Part shown: in pieces, positions 1-10,900 of the stretch
How positions within the stretch are numbered: the stretch's first letter is position 1
Layout: the number at the start of each line of letters is the position of its first letter
DNA from: Syngnathus acus
Lineage: Eukaryota; Chordata; Actinopteri; Syngnathiformes; Syngnathidae
DNA: 64,000 nucleotides
Assembly (NCBI RefSeq): GCF_901709675.1
Contig: NC_051092.1
Span: 12,710,491 to 12,774,490, forward strand
Direction of reading: 5' to 3'
The notes under the pieces: generated by a model
Seen by the model: only the letters and a program-made list of their open reading frames with translations
The model's database searches: none
Told to the model about the DNA's origin: nothing
Position numbers and translations under genes: made by a program

Positions 1-326
1 ACATTTAGTTAATTGAATGATTAATAAATTCAGCTCGGTCACACTATTTCACCGCGCCGCTGGCTTTGGATGGAAATGTCTGTCAAACGCTAGACATCGT
101 ATATCAACATGTTGGGAGCGTGGGTCTTAAAAGCAACCGTAAGAAGTAATAGAGGCTTGTTTGCCCAGACAGTGGATGACCAACTTGACAAAAGTTCATT
201 CTTATTAAATCAATGACTGCCAGTCGTTCCCCTTTTGCCAGCAGTTTTGCAGCATATTGACTGATCTGTCAAGAGCCACTGAATATTGATTAGTAAAAAC
301 CGAAGCTACCAAAAAGTTTATTGGCA

Positions 327-600
327 TTACCCGTTGAAGCTTACTAAATATAAAAACAACGAGAATTCAATCCTCCAAATGGCAAAGAGAAAACCACCAC
401 AAAACCTGCCTAAGAATCTCTGCTCATAGTGTCTCATGCAACACATGTACACAGACAATATAACGGTACCTCCACACATGTATTCTTTCTCTTCTGCGAG
501 GAACAAGAATGACCAACTATACTGCAGCTTGCTGAGGAGTGACTGTCTTCGTATGATACTGCCCCGAGGTGGCCATGCTCGTTGAAGCAGCACAGTGTCC
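327..600. repeat. Degenerate dispersed repeat, copy 1 of a three-copy family
   Basis: This stretch shares landmarks with 60463-60718: a CACATGTATTCTTT-CTCTTCTGC block, then about 60 bases later GATACTGCCCCGAGGTGGCC, matching TGTACTGCCCCCTGGTGGCC there. The 88-codon minus-strand frame across it is not protein-like. The family is unidentified; a SINE or miniature DNA element is possible. Confidence 0.45.
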
Positions 601-939
601 AGTGAATTAAATCAATAAATGAAGCATAAACTGCTTAATTAGGCAGGAATGACAAGCACAGTAGAAGACAGTATTGTTTTTTTAGGAGGCTAACAAGTCC
701 TTCAAATGACAATGCCGAAACATCCGCGCTTGGGAGACAGCCACCTTGCTACACCTTACCTCCTTTAATAAAGACGAGCATTGACAGAACAAGTTGCTCT
801 ACATAAACCTTTCTTTCACCCCCCCATGCCCCCACTTCCCAAATCCACTTAGACGAGAACATCCTTGCCTTTCACCCCCACCACCCGTCCCTCTGTCGTA
901 CCTCCTCTCCCGACATCAGCGACTAATCGGGAGTGTCAG

Positions 940-1160
940 TCCGAGCAAGTCCCTGACGCCTGTCCGCCTTTTATCCGGCACCTTCAAACGGCATGAGCGC
1001 GCTTTCATAACGCCGCCTGAGTGACGGCTTTGGGCTGTATTTTGGAGACGTGGACTTTGTCTTGCTTAAATACACAAACGGACAGTCCGGAGAAGTAGTC
1101 GAGTACAAATACATGGCTACTGTAATTAATTAGATTTTCAAGCCATAATTAAATTGTGTT
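940..1160. promoter_or_regulatory. Candidate non-coding regulatory island
   Basis: Non-repetitive, CpG-containing stretch between microsatellite-rich flanks. It includes a GTAATTAATTAG homeodomain-type cluster near 1122 and CCATAATTAAATTG near 1143. Conservation is inferred from texture only. Confidence 0.25.
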
Positions 1161-2150
1161 TGAAATCAAAACAGAGCAAAACCAACTTGTCTCTCCTACG
1201 CAACTCCAATTTCAGGGTGGTAGTAAGAGACAAATGGCTGGTGAACACACAAACACTAACACAAAGCGGCCTTTTGGATAGATGGCACCTGCATACAGGA
1301 GAAGGGGGGCACACAAATAGGATTGGTGTGTGTACGTGCACGTGTGTGTGCGCTTGTGTAGCGGTTGCGTCCATAAATAGGATTGTGTAGGAAGCAGGGT
1401 GACTTAAATGGGATTGTAATGCAGCAGTCACGATGGAGAAATAGGATATGAGGCTAAGAGCTGTGTTCTCACTAGTTCCACTCCCCCTGCGATATACTGA
1501 TTCTTTAGGACTAGCCTGCAGCATGAAAGCGTGTGTGTGTGTGTGTGTGTGTGTATTTAGTCCATTAATGTGGAGGCTAATCTTGAGGCGCCAGTCTCCC
1601 CAGGCAGAGGGTGACCTCCCCCCCAACCAGGTTCAGCCGTGTTTGTCCTCCCTCCCGCTTTTGTCCGTGTTCGGTCCTTAAATCTCACACTACTTTCCCT
1701 CATTTTCCCGTCATTTTGTTACCTTTGCCAAGGAGGTGATCCTATCCATTTTTTTTCAATAGGCAGGAAATTATATTCTTAATAAAACATTAAATTCGGG
1801 AGAGTGCCACTGCCGTGGTCGGGTAAAGGTATTAGCTCAAATCAATCAATCAATGAACCAAAGGGAACAAATGTGCTAAAGCAGGGTACAGATTTATCAA
1901 TCTACATTTACCCCTTTTTTACTGTACCCGGAAAAAGTCTGGTTCCGTGTCCTCTTTTTAGAACCGTTCCTTAGAACCTCATCCAAGTTGTTTGTAGAAC
2001 GCAGGCCAAGGAGACCAAGTGTCATCACTGTCATCTGATTGGCAGACAGATGTAGACGTTTTTTTAAGAGATGTTGCCAGGAACTCCTTTGTGCGCTCCA
2101 ATTTCTTGATTTTCAGTGAGCAAAACGCAGCTGGTTGCCGACCCCCACCA
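1160..2150. other. Intronic sequence without recognised genes
   Basis: Holds GT-rich and GTGCACGTG-rich patches (about 1325-1360), the GT repeat at 1531, and otherwise unremarkable unique sequence. Two overlapping opposite-strand open frames here are driven by the CA/GT tracts and resemble no protein family I know. Confidence 0.5.
1531..1554. repeat. (GT)12 microsatellite
   Basis: Uninterrupted GT dinucleotides flanked by unique sequence. Confidence 0.95.
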
Positions 2151-2700
2151 AGTCAGACAAATCAGTATATATTAATATTCAAATATCTGGTGTAATCTGG
2201 CCTGTGGACCCAAAAATATGCCGCTGAACTGCACAGATACGCAGAGGCGTAAAAGAAAGCTGCGTGCCGTCAAAATGCCTCGGCCTCCGTCCACATAATC
2301 TGCATGCAGAACGGCTCTCGAGCAACAAAACAACAACGCCTTGTCATTGTTATCAGTTTAAATGTGTTGAACATTTTCTAATAGGGGCCCTGAGTTATGG
2401 CGCCTTGATTTGTCTTCATAATTTACAAGATCTCTTGTGTGATTCATTGATCAATTACTCAAAGAGCTACCACTGTCCAAACATTTATTCCACTCTTTAA
2501 GCATGCCGTTTGGATATAAATCCATCACGGGATCCTTGGAGTGCGCTTTGTGTTAGCGTGCGATATGTTTTAATTCCGCATAAGCAGACAGCGCTTATAG
2601 GCCCGGACAGGTTAGTCCTATCAGTGCGTGTTTATCTTAATTCCCTTCAGTCTCTTTAAGTCCGCCATCCATTACCTGTCTTAGAAGGCGGTAGCACGCA
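2150..2700. promoter_or_regulatory. Candidate non-coding regulatory island
   Basis: About 550 bases free of simple repeats, mixing CpGs with AT-rich motif-like segments: ATATTAATATTCAAATAT near 2166, TTCATTGATCAATTA near 2444, GATATAAATCCATC near 2513 and GTTTATCTTAATTCCC near 2629. It ends just before a G-rich run at 2705-2722. Confidence 0.28.
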
Positions 2701-2799
2701 CCAAGGGGGGAGGGGGGGGGGGAGACCGGGGGTCCCGCACGACATGCAAACACGCGCACGTCGCTTAAAATATGACGGTATGAGGGTAAGTATATATGC

Positions 2800-4560
2800 A
2801 TTGCTCAGTGACCGTGACAAAGTGCCCGTTTGCGTACGTGTGTACGCTTTATGGACATGATGATGCTTCGGTGGCGGCCCGCCGTGACCTTGGCACTTTG
2901 GAAGGAGCTGTAAACAGGTTAATAGAGGCGCGGCGTGCTAACATCTCACATATCATATCACAAGGTATGCAAGCTATGCATGGATGCTCAGGGTTATTTT
3001 TGGATAAGACTGACGTGAGGGTGGGACTTTTATTTTCATTCACATGATCGTCCTGAACTGCAACATTGTTTTCACTACAGTGTCACTGAACTTTTCAATT
3101 GCTGTGTTGTATTCGCCACATTTTCAGCATCTCCCTCACTTTCACCCGACTTCCAAGGTGCTGGGTCAGATAATACCAGTTTTCATGAACTCAAAGATCA
3201 AAAGCCGAACAGGGTTGGAAATCAGGTAGGGCGAAATGCAGGAAAAACCCTGTTTACTTTCTTGATGAGGTCAGGCGCATCAACATTCACGTGATATGAG
3301 AACACTGTATTACCCCCCTTGTGCGGAGAATGACAGGTTCTTTGGGGGCGGGTGGGTGTTTGACCCTCCTCCCTGCACTGTTTATCTTTTGGGTCACGTC
3401 CCGCTCTCTAACTCCTGACCGCTGACCTCGGACCCCGGCCTGTCAGCCGCCAGAAAGGAGCGCTGAGCTGACAGCTCCCAAAGCCCACTGACCCTCAAAG
3501 TAAGAAAGCAGCAGCAGCAGCAGAGAGCAAGTGGGTTGCTTCGAGCCATTGACATCAATTGGAGGTGGGGGGGGGACAGTTTACCTGTCCTACCCTCATT
3601 CCCATGAAGAAAAAGAAACATCAAAATAGCTCAATTGACAGCAGACCTACGCCAAGGTTGTAAAAACCAGTTTGTGCTCATTAGTCAGCCACTTCCCAGT
3701 TCACATGCTGACATTGACATTGTGTATTGTGCCTATTAAGAACAGCACATCCAACTATGCTACGGTATTAGCTTCTGCAAAGGCAGTTGATTTTTTTGTT
3801 GGGTTGTTTAAATTGGTACTACAACCTGACTACAACTTGGTTGAAAACACTGTGCTTGAGCATGATATGCAATGTGAATTGATAGATCGGTGCCTCGCTT
3901 GGGTTGTTCGATTTGAGTTTGAAGTGCTGCACTCTGGTATGTACTTCTAATTACTCAAAACAACAATACAAAAAAAAAATCGATACATAATCCTTACAAT
4001 TTGAAATATTTGAAATATTCCAAAATCATGTCAAAGTTTAATTAATTTCCCTCAAGACAACAATAACGGCAATGGGGACTAGAGAGTGAGGGCCTCAATT
4101 TGGGGATACCCATGCGCACTTGGTTGCAAATACACGAGAGAGGCGGCTCTTCGTTTCCAAGTTCATGCACCGCTGATCTAAGTACATAATGAAGTGTGAC
4201 ATATCAAGCCAAGGCGCTAATGGGCTGTGAAGTCATTACTGAACTCCACACTCTCACTCATATGCACAGACACACAAAAAAAACCTTGTGAGTGTGACAA
4301 AGCTATTTAACTGTATTTTTACACTCATTTTATACCTTCATGCCTATTCTCAATATCACCACTGGTCATTACAAAGCACAGGGACATATGGACAAATACA
4401 GAGGAGATGCAGACATAAAGTCAAAGGTCAAGTGGAGGTCAAGCGTTAAAAAGGAGGTGAGATGCTGAAGACGTCTTACAAAAATACACATGATTAGAAA
4501 ATTGACATGGACAGGATGTTACTTCACTGGTTCTTCTATATCAAACAATTTTCTTTAGGT
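2800..4560. other. Intronic sequence without recognised genes
   Basis: Unique sequence with a short CAG run (3511-3523) and a G run near 3567. The part at 2870-2980 (GGTTAATAGAGGCGCGGCGTGC) has the same CpG-plus-AT texture as the islands listed here. No splice-flanked open frame looks like a known protein. Confidence 0.45.
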
Positions 4561-4570
4561 TCATTTACCT

Positions 4571-4604
4571 GACATGTTTCGGCGGGTTCTTCCGCCTTCA
4601 TCAG
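4571..4604 (-). ncRNA. Hammerhead-ribozyme-like motif, Penelope-element type
   Basis: Read on the minus strand, CTGATGA (4604-4598) is followed by A, a perfect five-pair stem GGCGG/CCGCC (4596-4592 with 4585-4581) closed by a six-base loop, then GAAA (4580-4577) and C-AU-GUC. This is the hammerhead core CUGAUGA / stem II / GAAA with the minimal two-pair stem III and a GUC cleavage triplet, giving predicted cleavage after 4571. Such minimal hammerheads are known in the terminal repeats of Penelope-like retroelements. One extra A separates the core from stem II, and stem I is weak beyond two pairs, so activity is doubtful. No Penelope reverse transcriptase is adjacent. Confidence 0.55.
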
Positions 4605-4664
4605 AGTGTTGTCTATCCAACTATCCAAACTATGGCCTGAGGGCCATTTGTGGTCCACCGCTCA

Positions 4665-5673
4665 TTTGCACTACAGCCTGCACCACCTGGACACCCCAGG
4701 AACGTACGCCAGGATCCTGTTTGTGGACTTCAGCTCGGCGTTCAACACCATCGCTCCTGACATCCTCCAACAGAAGCTCATCCAGCTCGCGGTGCCTGCC
4801 TCCACCTGTTAGTGGATCACCAGCTTCCTGACCAACAGGAGACAGCGTGTGAGGCTGGGGAGCATCACATCTGACACCCGGACCACCAATACTGGAGCCC
4901 CTCAGGGGTGCGTCCTCTCCCCACTGCTCTTCTCTCTCTACACCAACGATTTCTTCTCAGGTGAGTCTCCTGTGAAGCTCCTGAAGTATGCAGACGACAC
5001 CACTCTCATCGGACTGATCCAGGACGGTGATGACACTGCGTACAGACAGGAGGTGGAGCGGCTGGTCCACTGGTGCAGCCAAAACCACCTGGAGCTTAAC
5101 CCGCTCAAGACCGTGGAGATGACAGTGGACTTCAGGCGAGACCCTTCACCACTTTCACCCCTCACTATCCGCAGTAATACTATTCTCTCCACAGACACCT
5201 TCAAGTTCCTGGGAACCACAATCTCTCGGGACCTGAAATGGACCGGCCACATAGACTCTGTCCGGAAGAAGGCCCAGCAGAGGCTGTACTTCCTGAGACA
5301 GCTCAAGAAGTTTAACCTGCCGCGGGAGCTGCTGAAGGCCTTCTACACTGCCATCATCCAGTCTGTCCTCTGCACCGCCATCACTGTCTGGTTTGGATCG
5401 GCCTCCAAACAAGACAAGCACAGACTGCAACGGACAATCAGGACTGCAGAAAAGATAATTGGAATCAACCTCCCATCTATCCAAGACTTGTACCTCTCCA
5501 GGACCAGGAAACGTGCAAGGAACATCTCTACAGACCCTTCTCACCCAGGTTGCAGTCTGTTTGAACTACTCCCCTCCGGACGGCGGTATAGAGCTCTGTA
5601 CGCCAAAACCAGCAGACACAGAGACAGCTTCTTCCCCCAGGCTGTTGCTCTGATGAACTCACACCACTCTTAG
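4665..5673 (+). pseudogene. Reverse transcriptase fragment of a LINE, with one in-frame stop
   Basis: The frame gives ARILFVDFSSAFNT (RT motif A), GAPQGCVLSPLLFSLYTNDF (motif B) and KYADDTTLIG (motif C, catalytic YADD at 4987-4998). The thumb and connection segments follow, ending QAVALMNSHHS. A TAG at 4810-4812 interrupts the frame between Cys and the WITSFLTNRRQRV segment; the frame is otherwise open for about 335 codons. The endonuclease and N-terminal RT fingers are absent. The copy cannot make a working protein. Having only one stop suggests a fairly recent insertion. Confidence 0.93.
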
Positions 5674-6032
5674 AGTCTCAGAGTCATTGCTGTGCAATAA
5701 CATCCTGCTCTCCACACCTTTTTTGAATTGTCTACACTGTTTGTACTATGTGTCCTCTCTGCATCCATTGCAGCCTGGTCATCCTGTAAGAGGGACCCTC
5801 CCATCTGTGGTCTCTTCTCAAGGTTTCTCATTTCCCCTAGCTGGAGTTTTGAGTTTTTCCTTGCCCTCTTGGGAGTTTAAGATCAGGGGATGTTTGAGAA
5901 TATTTGCCATTTTTCACATGTCCTGAGTGTTGTTAGTCACCTAAATGTTGAACAGAGGCTGTGATTTACCGAAGTCAAATTCCTTGTTTGGCACGCTCAA
6001 ACATGGCGAATAAAAACTCTTGAATCTTGAAT
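4665..6032 (+). mobile_element. 5'-truncated L2/CR1-like LINE
   Basis: The element begins inside the reverse transcriptase domain, runs through the domain end and the stop at 5671-5673, then a 350-base 3' untranslated region, and ends in short TTGAATC-type repeats with an AATAAA at 6009. The 3' region with AAGGTTTCTCATTTCCCCTA and TGGAGTTTTGAGTTTTTCC is typical of fish L2-clade elements as I know them; Rex1-like assignment is the alternative. Missing 5' sequence is the usual outcome of incomplete target-primed reverse transcription. Just upstream is a hammerhead-like fragment of a different element. Confidence 0.9.
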
Positions 6033-6499
6033 TTTACTAACAGCCAGAAGCAAAGTAGCCACTCAACTTTGAAATGTTTTGGCAAGACCTCCATTTTTTG
6101 TGTTTGCCAAGGAAAAAGTTTAAGCCGTTTCACATCTACAATCTGCATATAAAGATTTGGTTGGTACATAAGACAGAACGAGAGACTAAAAGAGGGCAAA
6201 CAAGAGACACTAAAAGCTTGTCATTGCCTCTTAATTATTCTAATTGCAGAGCTCAAGCTTCCATGTGAAGGCTTGAGCATTCCCCTGGCAAAACAACACA
6301 AACCCTCTTTACACAAACACACACTCAGACACGTTTAACCACTGCATCGTCTTGAAGCCTCTCATCCTTCCTCGTTTGGTCCTCACACAAACACCCCCCC
6401 ATCTCCATCAGCGTCCCTCCTCCTCCTCTTCCCATCACAGCAGACCCTTCTGCTCTGTCGCACCACAGTCACTCGGCTCCTCCACCCCGCCGCTCCTTC

Positions 6500-6970
6500 C
6501 AACTGGATTAAAAGTACTTTTCATTACCCGTGTGGGAGATATGGCACTTAAAAATCACCCCATTATCATTTTTCACCCGGCAAACAGCGCACACTCTCTC
6601 CCGGAGACATAATTACCACGCCCTGTCATAGCAGGGAGATGGAGGCTGCTGATTCCCAGCCTGGCCTGGTGTGTGTTTATAAGAAGCCCGCCTGCCTGCT
6701 TCCCTTATTGATATTAAAAACGCTGCATAAACGAGCGTTTAAAATGGCTGTCAGAAGAGAGGCGAGAGAAGATCCACTCCAATCACAAAGTGCAGCACAC
6801 ATCACTGGATCCCTTTGCCGGCTTGGCACCTTCTAATGGCTTGGAATAACAGAAAAGCGCCAGGCCATTCCACGTTCGCGCCCGCCATCCCGAGCTCTGC
6901 CAGGACTGCGGAAAAGGCGCTGAATGATAGGGCTGATGGTAACCAGTCAACACTTTACACCTAATGAATT
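6500..6970. promoter_or_regulatory. Candidate non-coding regulatory island
   Basis: Long repeat-free segment with TAATTA at 6610-6615, TTGATATTAAAAACGC near 6708, GCATAAACGAGCG, and a CpG-rich patch (CACGTTCGCGCCCGCC near 6871). CA-rich simple sequence ends just before it. It lacks open frames of interest. Confidence 0.33.
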
Positions 6971-8040
6971 GGAAGTCATGTGAGGAACTGGATTCATGGA
7001 TGGGTGTCTACTGCTAATGGCATCATTCAATACATCCGAAGAGACCCATTCACGCTAATGTTCACCTGGCTGGATTGACACTGCCGTATAGGTTTAATTT
7101 CTCTCTTTCAATCTAGTGACAAGAACCAATTTTTGTCAAATTAAATCGATTTTGAAAGACATGTAGTACTATATTTGAAATTATATACTAATGTTTAACA
7201 ATACACTGACACTAATTTTAGCAAAACAACATGTCTCGAGAATTGCTGGCCCTGGGATTACTTCCATACCTGATTTTCATCAACACCAACATAAAGCTTG
7301 TTTACAATACTTCTCCGCGCCCCTATAATGACATTCATCACCAAGACATCAGAGTGTGGCTGTCTCCACGCCCACCAGCCCCCAAAATCCCCCAGCAGGG
7401 GCCCGCTGTTGGTCTGTCATGTCTTGGACTGGCTGTCTACGGTTATGTCTGCAGATAATGCAGCGACAAACGTGGGACCTGCATGATTAACTGGGTGGCC
7501 GTTTGATCACGTTTGACTAATTTGTGGCATAAATCTTCAGGGTGGCGGACCCTTCCAGACACCATTAGTCCTGACACACACACACACACACACGCATGCT
7601 AATGCGTTTTTTCCATTGCCACTACCTACTCGTTTGAGTGACTATACTCACATTTCTTTTATTCACCAAACAAGACAGACCAAGTTAATTTCAAATATGT
7701 TAACCTAGGAACCTAGAAGTCTTTTCTTGCTGGCAATCTTAAAACCTGTACATGGACAATTTTTCTGCGGCCACTGCCAGATTTCAGTCCATTATATTCT
7801 AGTGCGTTGCCAACTGTTTTTCTTGGTGACTGAGCTACTCATTATTTCGATATCAAAGCTGCTCCCTTTACCTTTCCCACGTTTATCCTCACTCCACGAG
7901 ACAGGACCTTGCCTGGAACTCCAAAATGAAGGCAATTGTTATTTGTTTGTCTTTCACTTTCAAATAATGACGCCACCTTCTCTTGCTGAATAGTTTGCAA
8001 CACATTCCGAAGGGTTCTTGTGTGGTATAAGTGGATCGTC
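6970..8040. other. Intronic sequence without recognised genes
   Basis: Mostly unique AT-rich sequence with one CA microsatellite at 7574-7593. No gene or TE end was recognised. Confidence 0.45.
7574..7593. repeat. (AC)n microsatellite
   Basis: Ten uninterrupted AC dinucleotides. Confidence 0.93.
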
Positions 8041-8480
8041 GCTTTGTGAGCGTGAAAAGGCAGGTGGACTAGATTATAATGCTAAGCAAACATGAGCGCC
8101 GAGGCCTAATTATGACACAGGGGAGGCAACGGCGAGAGAGAGATTGACTACTTTGCAGTGCTGGCGCGGATGCTGAAGGCAGCAAGAAGCAGGCGGGTCA
8201 TTTGTAAACAGGTAACGAAGCAGGCCAGGTGCACGAGCATATGTAGCAATGAGGCGCGGGAAGTCAGCGGAGAGTGGGAAGAGAGTGGGAGGAGCACAGG
8301 GAGGATCTAATTAGACTGTGCCCTGTGCCAAACTGCTAAAATGGCCAACTGGGCACAGAGATTTATGACGGGGTTAAATTAGCTTGTCGGCGAGGGTGGC
8401 GAGTAGCACCTACACCTGCTCGTTGTCACAATGATGATTAGAACTCTCGAGGAGGACAGAGGTCTATACAACCCGGCTCA
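8040..8480. promoter_or_regulatory. Candidate non-coding regulatory island
   Basis: Two exact TAATTA cores (8107-8112 and 8308-8313), plus GGTTAAATTAGC near 8372, in a purine-rich, CpG-bearing, repeat-free segment. The texture matches known vertebrate developmental enhancers, but conservation is untested. Confidence 0.33.
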
Positions 8481-8639
8481 AACGCCAGGTTTATGTGATG
8501 TATGAAACACTAATTTGTAAAGTGGGGCATATGTGTTTCAAATATTAAGAAAAAGCACTAGAATAGAAATACTGCAAAACAATCTAGGCTACTGTTAGAT
8601 ATTCTTTATATGTGTGGCCTGGTATTAAGGGGCCATAGA

Positions 8640-9478
8640 CCTTTGATTGGGGGCCACCGCTGTAGGCTACCTAGATGCTCACATGCAAACTAACCAGTCA
8701 ATTTAACTTCAGCTCATGATGTCACTAATCAGGGCACACCCCTTAAAGGCACGCATCCAACACACAAACACCACAATAATTATTAGCGGTGTTCCGATCA
8801 GGATTTCATGCTGCCAATTCCGATACCGATCATGCATGAGATCAGCCGATACGGATCAAATTTAGAGCTGCTCACCAAAAATCATTTAGAAATCAATTAA
8901 TGTGTCAATTATTATTCAATTAATTGATAAATCTGATTTTAAAAAACATTCTACCCTAATTTCCTTTGCATTATGTCCTACTGAGGCAGGACATATTTTA
9001 TATTGGCGGGGCAAAAAACGCACAAGTATACATATATTATATAATTCAGTAACTGATTTGGTCTATAATACATGCAAGTGTTAAGGAAAGGTGGAAGGGA
9101 CGCTGCATTGCACACGGGCTGGTCTCTAGTTGGCTTCAGAATGTAAAGAAGAGGTGCAGGTAATTGTTTTTTGTGATCTACAATGAACGGCATTGATCGA
9201 CACGTGGCGAACACGAATGGTGGCTGATAGATCAGAGCAGCCCTAATAATTTTTACTTGATACAAACATTTGTTTCTTTACATTATTTCATGTTTTTAAA
9301 TGTTCTGAATGCAGTACCATCTCTTTTTTTAATATAATAAGTGCATTGGTAGTTTGGTGCCTTGAATGGACTGGCCTGTCATTTCAATGAGGTAAACAGA
9401 TTCCATATGAGGAAATTGAGTTACGAGCTTGGTCATGGAGCAAATTAAACTTGTAAGTCAAGCTACCACTGTATTGTT
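8640..9478 (-). repeat. Dispersed repeat (unclassified), split by a hAT insertion
   Basis: On the minus strand this starts near 9470 with CAGTGGTAGCTTGACTTACA and aligns well with the plus-strand copy at 20272-20515: GTAGCTTGACTTACAAGTT, GTGACCAAGCTC, ATGTAAAGAAA. The match breaks at 9254, where a 462-base hAT-like element sits, and seems to resume left of 8783 with AATTATTG. The outer left boundary is uncertain. The family recurs in fish genomes as far as I remember. Confidence 0.55.
8784..9245. mobile_element. Non-autonomous hAT-like DNA transposon
   Basis: The left end TAGCGGTGTTCCGATC and the right end (reverse complement) TAGGGCTGCTCTGATC are imperfect terminal inverted repeats of hAT style. 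The flanking 8-mers ATAATTAT (8776-8783) and ATAATTTT (9246-9253) agree at 7 of 8 positions, fitting the 8-base target duplication of hAT. At 462 bases it has no transposase frame. Confidence 0.75.
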
Positions 9479-9494
9479 TTGTGTTTTAGGGAAA

Positions 9495-9700
9495 CAACAA
9501 GAGAATAAAGTGAGTGATTGGCGATGATGCTGGAGACCATTTAGCATTAATCAATGAACTTGTGGACAGAAGGCTTCCAGAGCAAGGAGCCTTTGCCTCC
9601 ATTTGCATCTGTATCCTTGATCAAATCTGCAAGGTAAACAGCTTTAAAACCAGATGGGGGATATTAAACTTGCAGATTGAGCATGACCCCCCCTCCCACC
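9495..9700. promoter_or_regulatory. Candidate non-coding regulatory island
   Basis: Contains TTAGCATTAATCAATGAAC near 9541, CATTTGCATCTG (octamer-like) near 9600, and AAACAGCTTTAAAACCAG. No repeats. A second such patch is at 9840-9910 (TTTAAATATCTGACTGACAG, GGCGCCATTAAGGCG). Confidence 0.3.
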
Positions 9701-10619
9701 TCTGTCGTTCCCACCACAACCTCCCTGCCTCCCCGGGCTCGTCTGGAGCTCGCGGCTGGGCTTCGGGCCTGTGCGTTTCGAATCGGGCTGCTGAGAACAA
9801 GGACGGGGCAGCCCAGAGCAGCCATACTTTCATGGTCGGTTTCCATTTAAATATCTGACTGACAGGGAACATGGCGCCATTAAGGCGTCCCGAGAGCCCG
9901 GTGCAGGAATAGGAAATGGATGGATAAAACTTCCCTAAGGAGGCAAGGAGGTGAGAGAGGGGCCAAGCCGCCCCCAAAAACCTCTAACAGAGGGACCTGC
10001 TCTTCGGACTGCACGAGAACCAAGTTGAGACCCAACATGTCTCTCAGGAAACAAAAACATGATTGATGATGATCTACCTGACTACAATCATCTAGACATA
10101 TAGTTTTTTTTATATTAGAATAATACCCTTTTCCCCCATTTTAATTTTATGTCCGTATTGGCAAAAAAAAAATATGGAAACCACAGTTGACCACGATTTG
10201 CATATTTGTCGAGCATTTCTCCTAATTTTTTTAAATATATATATTTTTCAATACTTTTGAGTACTTTTGAGCGTGGATCGACTGTATAGCTAATATTTTT
10301 TTTAGATCTTTGATAGTATTATCAATTTAGCTTGTATCGTTTGTACTGTGAAGACTACTGGAAGATTTTAAAGGGTAAAATTTATTGGATATATGATAGA
10401 ATATGGCACAAGTACGGATGTATTTGGATGCATTTTCTATATCACAAAGAAGGGGGGGAGGGTGTCCTGTAACAGGAAAGGCACTGGAGAAGACAAAAAG
10501 GTAAAAGAGCAGGAGAACGATCACACATTTGAACAGTTTGTCTTTCGGAGGCTGTATTCAACTCTTGCGTCCTCGCTGCGTGCCACCAGCCCCACTGCCA
10601 GGCCCAATCAGGGTCAAGC

Positions 10620-10900
10620 CCCTGCCCCTCTTTAAGGAGCTCATTTGCATCCCGCCGGCTAACGGCCAGTCAGAGCTTGTTCTGAGGGCCTGCTAATCCA
10701 ATCAGATCGCTTCTCTTTGAGGCCGAATTGCCGCAGACACCAGCATCTGCGGGAGGCGCATCACGCGGCATTGCGGTGATGCTGCCGGTGATTGGTTGCG
10801 ACAGAAAGTCAGAGGAAAGTCGGCTTCACTTGGCTACCTCCAGACTTCAAGTTGGCCCGTGTTGGTGTTCGGGAACAGGGGACACTAAAGCTACGCTTCC
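10620..10900. promoter_or_regulatory. Candidate enhancer or promoter: octamer plus paired CCAAT boxes
   Basis: A perfect POU octamer ATTTGCAT lies at 10643-10650. CCAATCA starts at 10698 and the opposite-strand ATTGG of GATTGG lies at 10790-10795, an inward-facing CCAAT pair about 90 bases apart as bound by NF-Y. Between them is CpG-rich sequence (ATCACGCGGCATTGCGGTGA). No TATA box or gene start is evident, so an enhancer or the promoter of an unknown non-coding RNA is possible. Confidence 0.38.

Noticed and set aside
1138-1681. Overlapping frames with His-Thr and Cys-Val repeats
   Set aside because: Products of CA/GT microsatellites.
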